A stretch of DNA of 39,795 nt from Lachnospiraceae bacterium (GTDB lineage Bacteria > Bacillota > Clostridia > Lachnospirales > Lachnospiraceae). Position 1 is the stretch's first letter, and each line of letters opens with the position of its first letter. The stretch lies in assembly GCA_017546025.1 (NCBI GenBank), contig JAFYYS010000024.1:1-39795 (forward strand). The letters are read 5' to 3'. Of the stretch, positions 17,891-24,058 are shown piece by piece. The notes under the pieces were generated by a model that saw only the letters and a list, made by a program, of their open reading frames with translations, did not search any database and was not told the DNA's origin. Made by a program: the position numbers and the translations under genes.

Positions 17891-17941
17891 TTACTTTCGG
17901 CTCTGTATTCACATTGTAACACTTCACAGAGCGAAAGTAAA
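17891..17941 (-). promoter_or_regulatory. yerC promoter inside a 15-bp inverted repeat (candidate operator)
   Basis: Arms 17891-17906 (TTACTTTCGGCTCTGT) and 17926-17940 (ACAGAGCGAAAGTAA) are exact inverted copies apart from one extra G. On the minus strand TTTACT (17936-17941) and TACAAT (17913-17918) are 17 nt apart, so the arms cover the -35 and the transcription start. The region also lies directly upstream of rlmD on the other strand. Confidence 0.65.
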
Positions 17942-17968
17942 GTCATAAAAACAGTTTTGGAGAACGAC

Positions 17969-19336
17969 ATGAAAAAGGGGGATATCCTGCAGGGAACCGT
18001 ATACGATACGTCCTTCCCGCATAAAGGAAAGATCAAAATCGAAGATAAAACCGTCAGCGTGAAGGGCGTCATCAAAGGACAGGAAGTGCTGTTCCGCCTG
18101 AAACGAAACGGAGCGGAGAAGGCCGAGGGCGAGCTGAAGGAAGTCCTGAAACCTTCGCCGGAGGAAACCGCCGGGCCTGCGTGCCCCGCGTTCGGAGAGT
18201 GCGGCGGGTGTTTCCTTCAGACCGTTCCCTACGAAAAGCAGCTTGCGATGAAGGAATACCATATCAAAAAGCTGCTGGCGCCGGTCATCCGAAACAAGGA
18301 TGTTGAGTTTCTTCCCATCAAAGGAAGCCCGCTTCCGTACGGATACCGGAACAAAGTGGAATTTTCCTTCGGCAATTCCTATAAGGACGGTCCGATGCTT
18401 TTAGGGTTTCACAGAAAGAACAGCATGTTCGATATCGTTTCCGGTACCGACTGCGCCCTCGTGCACGAGGATGTCCGCGCAATTGCCAAAGCGGTGGAGC
18501 GCTTTGCCTTGAACTCGGGACTTGATTTCTTCCACCGCACGACGGGAACCGGATTCTTCCGCCACGTGCTCATAAGAAGAGCGCAAAAGAGCGGCGAGAT
18601 CCTGGTAAATGTGATACATACTACACAAGTAGAATACGATTTTACAAGGCTTGTTGAAGAATTGCTCGCGCTTCCTCTACAGGGAAAGATTGTCGGAATC
18701 CTGCATACGAAGAACGATACAATCGCGGACGCCATCAAGGATGACGGAACAGAGGTTTTGTACGGTAACGACCGCATCGCCGAGGAGCTTCTCGGGCTGA
18801 CATTTGAAATCAGCACATTTTCCTTCTTCCAGACCAATTCGTTGGGAGCGGAGGTGTTGTACAGCACGGTCCGCGACATGGTCGGTGAGACTAGGGACAA
18901 AGTCATCTTTGACCTCTACAGCGGAACCGGAACAATCGGCCAGATGCTGGCACCGGTTGCGAAGAAGGTAATCGGCATCGAAATCATCGCGGAGGCAGTT
19001 GAAGCGGCAAGAGACAACGCTAAGCGGAACGGCCTTTCAAACTGTGAATTCCTGGCCGGCGACGTGCTGAAGAAGCTCGATGAGATCAGCGAAAAGCCCG
19101 ATTTCATCGTGCTCGACCCGCCGCGTGAGGGTGTTGTGCCGAAGGCACTTCAGAAGATCATTGATTACGGCGTGAACGGAATGGTTTACATTTCCTGTAA
19201 GCCCACTTCCCTCGCAAACGATCTTGAAGCTCTGCAGGACGCCGGCTACCGGGTGGTCCGCGTACAGACGGTCGATCTCTTCCCGCAGACTCCGCATGTC
19301 GAGACCATTGTGGGACTACAACGCATGAATACCTGA
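17969..19336 (+). CDS. rlmD: 23S rRNA (uracil-C5-)-methyltransferase RlmD/RumA
   Basis: This SAM-dependent enzyme makes 5-methyluridine in 23S rRNA. The ATG after TTTTGGAG gives 455 residues. An N-terminal TRAM RNA-binding domain (about 1-58) is followed by cysteines of a 4Fe-4S cluster (Cys72, Cys78, Cys81, Cys162). The SAM site is FDLYSGTGTIGQ, LDPPREG follows, and the catalytic Cys410 is in VYISCKPTSLANDL. The C-terminus ends HVETIVGLQRMNT, and that coding end is duplicated 7959 bp downstream (27254-27304), marking the gene as an integration target. The paralogues RlmCD/RlmFO are hard to tell apart, so the exact uridine is not claimed. Confidence 0.93.
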   Translation: MKKGDILQGTVYDTSFPHKGKIKIEDKTVSVKGVIKGQEVLFRLKRNGAEKAEGELKEVLKPSPEETAGPACPAFGECGGCFLQTVPYEKQLAMKEYHIKKLLAPVIRNKDVEFLPIKGSPLPYGYRNKVEFSFGNSYKDGPMLLGFHRKNSMFDIVSGTDCALVHEDVRAIAKAVERFALNSGLDFFHRTTGTGFFRHVLIRRAQKSGEILVNVIHTTQVEYDFTRLVEELLALPLQGKIVGILHTKNDTIADAIKDDGTEVLYGNDRIAEELLGLTFEISTFSFFQTNSLGAEVLYSTVRDMVGETRDKVIFDLYSGTGTIGQMLAPVAKKVIGIEIIAEAVEAARDNAKRNGLSNCEFLAGDVLKKLDEISEKPDFIVLDPPREGVVPKALQKIIDYGVNGMVYISCKPTSLANDLEALQDAGYRVVRVQTVDLFPQTPHVETIVGLQRMNT

Positions 19337-19345
19337 CAATCCTTG
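19295..19345 (+). repeat. Left copy of the rumA 3'-end direct repeat (attL-like)
   Basis: This stretch covers the last codons and stop of rlmD. Bases 19315-19345 (31 bp, ACTACAACGCATG... to ATCCTTG) are identical to 27274-27304. The preceding 20 bp differ at three positions, two of them silent, and weaker similarity continues to about 19382. Confidence 0.88.
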
Positions 19346-19440
19346 TATTTACGCACTTTGTGGAGTTTTTCACATTCAATAATGTCGGGGAAAACCACAA
19401 GGAATCACTCAGATAGAGCCGGTTAAGGGAATTGAATGCT

Positions 19441-19533
19441 ATGGGAGACTCGATTGAGTTTCCCATTCAGTAAGACAAAAAAGGTTTATAAAAACTTCCA
19501 ATCCACATCAAATTATGAGGGTTGAAAGTTTTT
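19441..19533. repeat. Two adjacent imperfect hairpins in the rlmD-transposase gap
   Basis: The 316-bp gap 19337-19652 holds two inverted repeats. The first pairs 19441-19452 with 19455-19466 (two G-U type mismatches). The second pairs 19490-19504 with 19519-19533 (two mismatches) and ends in TTTTT, so it could act as a weak terminator. A TATAAT at 19616-19621 with no clear -35 may be the transposase -10. Nothing else was recognised in the gap. Confidence 0.5.
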
Positions 19534-19652
19534 CTGAAATATAATTCTGGAAAAATTTAATTGTTTTTCGAATTTCTGGTTTTTATGTTCAATCCATAAG
19601 TTAGTCATGCAGTGGTATAATGGGCATGTATCCTCCTGAGAATGGAGAGAGT

Positions 19653-20909
19653 ATGACTGATGAAGGACGTAGGAAAGGACAACATCTAACCCGGGAAGAC
19701 CGTTATGAGATTCAGAAGGGACTGCGGGAACACAGAACTTTTCAGGAGATCTCCGAAATCATTGGATGCTCCCCGGATACCATTTCGAAAGAAATCCGAA
19801 AGCACCGCTATCACAAGGTCAGGGAAAAGAACCCATATCAGTATGTAAAGCCCAACCGCTGCAAACACAGGGATACCTGCCGGAGGCGGGACGTGTGCAA
19901 TAAGAAGAAAGGTCATAAATGCCGGATTCCCTGCCGGGAGTGCCTACGGTGTAACGAACTGTGTCCGGATTTCGTGGATGCCCCCTGCCCGATTGAGAAG
20001 AAGGCTCCGTATGTGTGCAACAACTGTCCGAAATCAATAAAGTGCCTGTTTGATAAGTATCTGTACAATGCGGATTGCGCGCACAGAGAGTATCTGGAAG
20101 CTCTGCACGAATCACGGCGGGGAGTGGATATGACGCGGGATGAACTGGCATCGCTGGACAGCCTGGTAAGTCCGCTGATCCAGAAGGGACAGCCGATCGC
20201 ACACATCATGGCCAACCACAAAGAGGACATTCCCTGCAGCGAACGGACACTGTACCGGTACATCGACATGGGAATCCTGACCGCAAGGAACCTGGACATG
20301 CACCGCACGGTGCGGTATCGGAAGCGTAGGCACTACACAAAACAACCGAAGGTATCCTATCGCAAGAAGGAAGGACACCATTATTCCGACTACCTGGAGT
20401 ATCTGGAGAAGAACCCGGGGATCCGGGTGGTCCAGATGGACACGGTGGAAGGTGTGAAGGGCGGGAAACTGCTGCAGACGCTTCTCTGGCCGGAAAACAA
20501 CCTGATGCTCGCATTTCTGATTGACGGCAAAGAAATGGCGAACACGGTAAGCACCTTCGATTGGCTGGAAGAACAACTCGGGACAGAGATGTTTCGCGAA
20601 TGGTTCCCCGTTGTGCTGACGGATAACGGGTGCGAATTTGCAGATCCGGAGCTGTTTGAAAAAGGGCCGGATGGAAATCCGAGGATGAAGCTGTTCTATT
20701 GCGAGCCGAGACATTCGGAGCAAAAGGGCGAGCTTGAGAAGAATCACGAATACATACGATATGTACTGCCGAAAGGAACGGCATTTGACGAGCTGACGCA
20801 GGAGCAGGTATTGTTGATGGTCAATCACATCAATAATACAACAAGGCCTATGCTTCATGGTGCGACTCCCATGAAGAAGGCCTTGCAGTCGTTCGGGACT
20901 AATAGGTAG
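19653..20909 (+). CDS. IS30 family transposase
   Basis: This DDE transposase (418 residues from the ATG preceded by GGAGAGA) has an N-terminal helix-turn-helix region, HLTREDRYEIQKGLREHRTFQEISEIIGCSPDTISKEI. A cysteine-rich stretch (about 65-140) follows, and then the DDE core with Asp in VVQMDTVEG, Asp in LTDNGCEF and Glu in ELEKNHEYIR. It appears full length. The 26 bp before the next gene leave little room for a right terminal inverted repeat, and no matching IS ends were found by eye. It may be an immobilised copy near the left island end. Confidence 0.88.
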   Translation: MTDEGRRKGQHLTREDRYEIQKGLREHRTFQEISEIIGCSPDTISKEIRKHRYHKVREKNPYQYVKPNRCKHRDTCRRRDVCNKKKGHKCRIPCRECLRCNELCPDFVDAPCPIEKKAPYVCNNCPKSIKCLFDKYLYNADCAHREYLEALHESRRGVDMTRDELASLDSLVSPLIQKGQPIAHIMANHKEDIPCSERTLYRYIDMGILTARNLDMHRTVRYRKRRHYTKQPKVSYRKKEGHHYSDYLEYLEKNPGIRVVQMDTVEGVKGGKLLQTLLWPENNLMLAFLIDGKEMANTVSTFDWLEEQLGTEMFREWFPVVLTDNGCEFADPELFEKGPDGNPRMKLFYCEPRHSEQKGELEKNHEYIRYVLPKGTAFDELTQEQVLLMVNHINNTTRPMLHGATPMKKALQSFGTNR

Positions 20910-20933
20910 AAGGGCAGATCGGAGGTGAGCCAA

Positions 20934-21494
20934 ATGGATGATAACGGTGCAAGTAGCTACCGCCGTTTTCTGAAAGGCGACTGGGACGGTATGACGGAAA
21001 TCGTCGAAACGTACTATGACGGGCTCATCCTCTTCCTGAAACGATACCTTGGAAATGAGACCGATGCGGAAGATATGGCGGAGGAAACGCTTCTTGTTTT
21101 AGTGAATAAGAAGCCCGCGTTTCATGAGAGGTCACTGTTCAAAACATGGCTTTATAATATTGCGAAAAATACTGCGATTAAGTACATGTACAAGAACAGC
21201 CGGACTATCCCTGTTTCTCCGGAGGATTTGACGGGAATTAGGATCGAGGATGAGGTTGTTCTTTCACAGTGCGTACGGAAGGAAGAAACTGAGGCTCTGA
21301 ATACGGCAATGGATCATTTACCGGAGGAATATCAGCTGGTTTTGCAGTTGAAGTATGTCGAGGAGATGCCGGTGAAGGAGATTGCCGAGGCAACAGGACG
21401 TACCGTTCACAGTATCAACAGTCTCTTAAAGAGAGCACGATCGGCTCTTAGGAATGAGCTTTTGAAGGAGGGCTTTCGTTATGAGAAGTCATGA
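20934..21494 (+). CDS. ECF-type RNA polymerase sigma factor
   Basis: This sigma-70 family, extracytoplasmic-function-type factor directs RNA polymerase to a small regulon. The ATG follows GGAGGTGAGCCAA and gives 186 residues, normal for ECF factors. Region 2 is seen in NETDAEDMAEETLLVLVNKKPAFHERSLFKTWLYNIAKNTAIKYM (about 42-90). Region 4 is seen in LPEEYQLVLQLKYVEEMPVKEIAEATGRTVHSINSLLKRARSALRNEL (about 126-178). Its last 14 nt overlap the start of a one-TM protein, the usual sigma/anti-sigma arrangement. It may control the bacteriocin-like genes of the same island, but that is inference. Confidence 0.9.
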   Translation: MDDNGASSYRRFLKGDWDGMTEIVETYYDGLILFLKRYLGNETDAEDMAEETLLVLVNKKPAFHERSLFKTWLYNIAKNTAIKYMYKNSRTIPVSPEDLTGIRIEDEVVLSQCVRKEETEALNTAMDHLPEEYQLVLQLKYVEEMPVKEIAEATGRTVHSINSLLKRARSALRNELLKEGFRYEKS

Positions 21495-23028
21495 AGAAGT
21501 GGTGGAACGCCTTAAGGCGAAGAATAAAGAATACATAGCAAACCGAAGGAAGAAAATCGCAGGAATTGCCGGTATCGTTTCGGTGGTGGTTCTCGTTGGC
21601 ATTCTAATTCCGATTTATCAGCAGTTTGGGAAGAATACAAACATGCAAAAGAAAGCGGAAACAGTTCCGACGGAAGGCGTCAGTGTTACCCCGACCGGAG
21701 ACGTCAAACCTGTTGAGAAAGATCCCCCGACCGTTACGGTTACTCCGACAGTATCCCTGGAAGGGAGAAGTAAGGCAAATGTGGAATTGACCGGCGAGCA
21801 GGTTGGATTTGTGAACCAGTCAATACCTCAATCAGGGACTGTTTATGCCAGCAGAACTCTTAATCAAATGATTCAGGAGAATTCCGGACGAGATGATATT
21901 CTGTATTCGGTTGTCTTGACAATTCAATTGGATTGGAAGGACCCAGAGGTAACTGCATTCGAAAATGATTTCAGGATAAATTATGAAAATAATCCTCTTT
22001 ACGAACAATACAAGACAGAATACGAAACCTGGCTCTATAGTGAATATATGCCATATCTCAGCGAAAGAGTGGACAATCAACAGGAGAAAAAAGAAGACTG
22101 GGAAGTTCTGATGGGAAAGGCACCGGAAGTTTTTCCCTCGGTTTGGCAGGAAAGACATCCGGAAGAATGGGAGGAACTTCAGGTTATTCTTGATCATGTG
22201 AATACATATGATAATGACATCAAGGAAATCAGGAACAGGCTTATTCAGGAAGAACTCTCGCTGATTCAGAAATCCGGAATGCTGACTTATTGCTATCCTG
22301 CGGAAGTTTATGCTTATGGGGCATCTCTTGGTGCACTGATTACAGCCGCGCAGTTTGAGAACCTTTTGATATCGGATCGGTTCAGCTACCATTTTAAATG
22401 GTCAGAATCAAAGGACTTGAGTGACCTGGAAAAAGATATTCCCGGTTTCACAAAAGCGGTACCGACAGAACCGGTAAGACCGGAGCATGTTATCGTGATA
22501 GACAGTACGGATCCCAGAATCGATAAAAGACTTCAGGGTGAACAGGACGCAGATGAAGTAGTGACAATTACGCTTCTGTTTGGAGACACATGGGGAGAGG
22601 GGCAGAGAATCCTCCGTGAGCAGTATCCGAAGGAATACGCAGCCTATATGGAGATGAAGGAATCTAGTGAATTATGGGATAATGATGATCCGCGTCTCGA
22701 GTTGGCACTTCGCGGACACGAACTCCACAATTCACTTCCCGGTGACTGGGAAGAGGAACAGGAAGCGAAGTTTTTTGAACGACATCCGGAATTTCTTTCA
22801 TACAGGGAAACGTACGGTGTGATGTGTTTGTATATGCGAGTGCCGTTTTCTCTCATCCCCGAAATTGCTAAGGATGATATGATTACAGAAATTAGAAGAG
22901 CACCGGAGGATAAACGTAAACCGGAGATTATCGGAGAATATCAAGGCATCATCGTGTATGATTTGCAAGGAATTGATGAGAATGCTGATTGGTTGGGAGA
23001 AGACGTAGGCGAAGCCGCAAATCAATGA
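21481..23028 (+). CDS. Membrane-anchored protein, probable anti-sigma factor with large outer domain
   Basis: This 515-residue protein begins inside the sigma gene with GGAGGGCTTTCGTTATG. It has a short charged cytoplasmic N-terminus (1-25), one membrane helix (about 26-47), a Thr/Pro-rich linker (about 57-92) and an outer domain of over 400 residues rich in charged and aromatic residues. I do not recognise the outer domain; no catalytic motif was seen. Position and topology fit a sensor that holds the ECF sigma factor at the membrane, though the cytoplasmic part is short for a classic anti-sigma domain. A terminator follows directly. Confidence 0.72.
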   Translation: MRSHEEVVERLKAKNKEYIANRRKKIAGIAGIVSVVVLVGILIPIYQQFGKNTNMQKKAETVPTEGVSVTPTGDVKPVEKDPPTVTVTPTVSLEGRSKANVELTGEQVGFVNQSIPQSGTVYASRTLNQMIQENSGRDDILYSVVLTIQLDWKDPEVTAFENDFRINYENNPLYEQYKTEYETWLYSEYMPYLSERVDNQQEKKEDWEVLMGKAPEVFPSVWQERHPEEWEELQVILDHVNTYDNDIKEIRNRLIQEELSLIQKSGMLTYCYPAEVYAYGASLGALITAAQFENLLISDRFSYHFKWSESKDLSDLEKDIPGFTKAVPTEPVRPEHVIVIDSTDPRIDKRLQGEQDADEVVTITLLFGDTWGEGQRILREQYPKEYAAYMEMKESSELWDNDDPRLELALRGHELHNSLPGDWEEEQEAKFFERHPEFLSYRETYGVMCLYMRVPFSLIPEIAKDDMITEIRRAPEDKRKPEIIGEYQGIIVYDLQGIDENADWLGEDVGEAANQ

Positions 23029-23040
23029 ATTTGAATTGTA

Positions 23041-23075
23041 ACAAAATGCAACGATTTATTGTCGTTGCATTTTGT
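23041..23075 (+). terminator. Hairpin terminator after the sigma/anti-sigma operon
   Basis: A perfect 14-bp stem (23041-23054 with 23062-23075), type ACAAAATGCAACGA, has a 7-nt loop. It starts 12 nt after the anti-sigma stop. The trailing sequence is only moderately T-rich because the stem itself ends in T residues. Confidence 0.7.
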
Positions 23076-23121
23076 GTTATTCATCCTGGTAAGATTGCCA
23101 AATGGGTGTTCTGAAGAAATA

Positions 23122-23150
23122 AAGCTGAGGTCTAATCCTCAGCTTTTTCT
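23122..23150 (+). terminator. Second intrinsic terminator downstream of the sigma/anti-sigma operon
   Basis: A perfect 9-bp stem AAGCTGAGG (23122-23130) pairs with 23137-23145 around loop TCTAAT and is followed by TTTCT. Together with the hairpin at 23041-23075 it insulates the sigma operon from the next genes. Confidence 0.75.
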
Positions 23151-23284
23151 ATGATCATATCCATGAGTGCGTGGGAAAGCAGTTCTTTGGGATCGGAGGA
23201 AGGGTTGATCCAAACCGACCGTTTCCACTCGATTTTCGAGTGACAAGGAGCTCCTCCGTGTGGTATAATCTCACAAATGGCTTG
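23132..23284 (-). pseudogene. Decayed gene end on the minus strand, unidentified
   Basis: On the minus strand a frame of about 50 codons without a start codon runs to a stop at 23132-23134. It includes CEIIPHGGAPCHSK and, further on, WINPSSDPKELLSHALMDMI. The residue mix looks like a real protein C-terminus rather than noise, and the frame is closed upstream by a stop at 23285-23287. I do not recognise the family. It overlaps, in antisense, the plus-strand promoter at 23240-23269, so the original gene is clearly no longer intact. Confidence 0.4.
23240..23269 (+). promoter_or_regulatory. Candidate promoter before the 27-codon ORF
   Basis: GTGACA (23240-23245), an 18-nt spacer and TATAAT (23264-23269) with TGG immediately before it (extended -10). 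A perfect 10-bp inverted repeat begins 13 nt downstream, where transcription would start. Confidence 0.5.
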
Positions 23285-23313
23285 TTACACAGAGTAAAAG
23301 ATTTGTGTAACAA
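23282..23313. repeat. Perfect 10-bp inverted repeat, candidate operator or leader hairpin
   Basis: TTGTTACACA (23282-23291) and TGTGTAACAA (23304-23313) are exact inverted copies separated by 12 nt. The repeat sits just downstream of the predicted -10 at 23264-23269, a common place for a repressor site. No T run follows, so it is not a terminator. Confidence 0.6.
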
Positions 23314-23337
23314 CGATAAGGGAGAAGTATCGTAGAT

Positions 23338-23421
23338 ATGTCTTTTATAATAGAACGAGCCGAAGATGAAAACGGAGCAATCGGTGACCTTGTAGGCGAA
23401 GAATTCACTAAATATACCTAG
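23338..23421 (+). CDS. Small ORF of 27 codons, unknown
   Basis: ATG to TAG encodes 27 mostly acidic residues beginning MSFIIERAEDENGAIGD. AGGGAGAAG lies about 12 nt upstream, a little far for an ideal ribosome site, and a promoter with a downstream inverted repeat precedes it. It could be a leader peptide, a small regulatory peptide or chance. No family was recognised. The ORF lies within the 504-bp gap between the anti-sigma gene and the bacteriocin-like gene, which otherwise holds the terminators, promoters and gene remnant listed separately. Confidence 0.3.
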   Translation: MSFIIERAEDENGAIGDLVGEEFTKYT

Positions 23422-23426
23422 AAAAA

Positions 23427-23499
23427 GGTATAGATGGAGAAAGAGCAACTATACCATATTGACAATGAATAATTAATCCGATATATTTGATATTGTCAA
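23427..23499 (+). promoter_or_regulatory. Promoter of the bacteriocin-like gene with two inverted repeats
   Basis: TTGACA (23459-23464), a 17-nt spacer and TATATT (23482-23487) form a near-consensus promoter. Its -35 lies in the left arm of a perfect inverted repeat, TTGACAAT (23459-23466) with ATTGTCAA (23492-23499), which spans from the -35 to the expected transcription start. A second repeat, GGTATAG (23427-23433) with CTATACC (23449-23455), sits directly upstream of the -35. The first fits a repressor site and the second an activator or second regulator site; both roles are inferred. Confidence 0.65.
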
Positions 23500-23532
23500 A
23501 TGACAGAATTCTATCATCAAAGGAGGCAGGAC

Positions 23533-23979
23533 ATGAATATCTATATCAAGAACGTATTCTATAGGAAGATGGTTCGGGTAATAGCGGTTTCTATTCTTCT
23601 TCTTTCTCTTTCAGTTGGCATGGCATACGCCGGAGAAATAGATACCTCTGCAGAAACTACCAGTAGTGGACAGTTTGATAATCATTCTTGCTCCACTTCG
23701 CCGGCGGCTGGAGTCACGCTTTATGGCTATGTTTCTGTTGATTCGTCTAAAGTCGGAGCATTAAGTCATACGTATGTTATGTGGAAGGCAAGACAATATG
23801 GTGAAAATTGCGGAGCATATCAAAATGCGAGTTATTCGTTTGGAACCGGCTCTTCCTATGATGATATTGTTTCGGAAACAGATATGAACCCGTTGAGTGC
23901 CCCATCGGTAACATATTCGGAGGATAAATCGTATTGGTTTACTTCTTCCAAAAAGGCAAATGTGAAAATAAACTACTGA
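23533..23979 (+). CDS. Secreted bacteriocin-like precursor with two cysteines in the mature part
   Basis: The start is the ATG after AAAGGAGGCAGGAC, not an in-frame ATG 33 nt upstream, which has no ribosome site. The 148 residues begin with a classic Sec signal: basic start (Lys6, Arg11, Lys12, Arg15), hydrophobic VIAVSILLLSLSVGM, and AYA cleavage before Gly34. The mature part of about 115 residues is Ser/Tyr/Gly-rich, with two cysteines (Cys53, Cys93) that could form a disulfide, and ends KANVKINY. The following permease and ATPase are of the lactococcin-972-associated type, so an exported antimicrobial protein is the best guess. Clear similarity to lactococcin 972 (short, Trp/His-rich) is not seen. 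A toxin, adhesin or signal protein remains possible. Confidence 0.6.
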   Translation: MNIYIKNVFYRKMVRVIAVSILLLSLSVGMAYAGEIDTSAETTSSGQFDNHSCSTSPAAGVTLYGYVSVDSSKVGALSHTYVMWKARQYGENCGAYQNASYSFGTGSSYDDIVSETDMNPLSAPSVTYSEDKSYWFTSSKKANVKINY

Positions 23980-23984
23980 TTATC

Positions 23985-24017
23985 AAAGTGGGGAGTTTTT
24001 TGGAATCCCCACTTTTT
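23985..24017 (+). terminator. Terminator/attenuator between precursor and permease genes
   Basis: A 10-bp stem AAAGTGGGGA (23985-23994) pairs with 24006-24015 around an 11-nt loop and runs into TTT. Partial read-through would give much more precursor mRNA than transporter mRNA, as in many bacteriocin operons. Confidence 0.75.
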
Positions 24018-24058
24018 CTTTGATGTCTTACTTTGAAACTGTGAGGTGCGAATTATTG

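Noticed and set aside
20112-20933. Long minus-strand frame inside the IS30 transposase
   Set aside because: Antisense shadow; the plus-strand frame carries the helix-turn-helix and DDE residues.
23155-23448. 97-codon minus-strand ORF in the sigma-bacteriocin gap
   Set aside because: No ribosome site and an unnatural residue mix; another frame on the same strand (23132-23284) looks like the real, decayed coding remnant.
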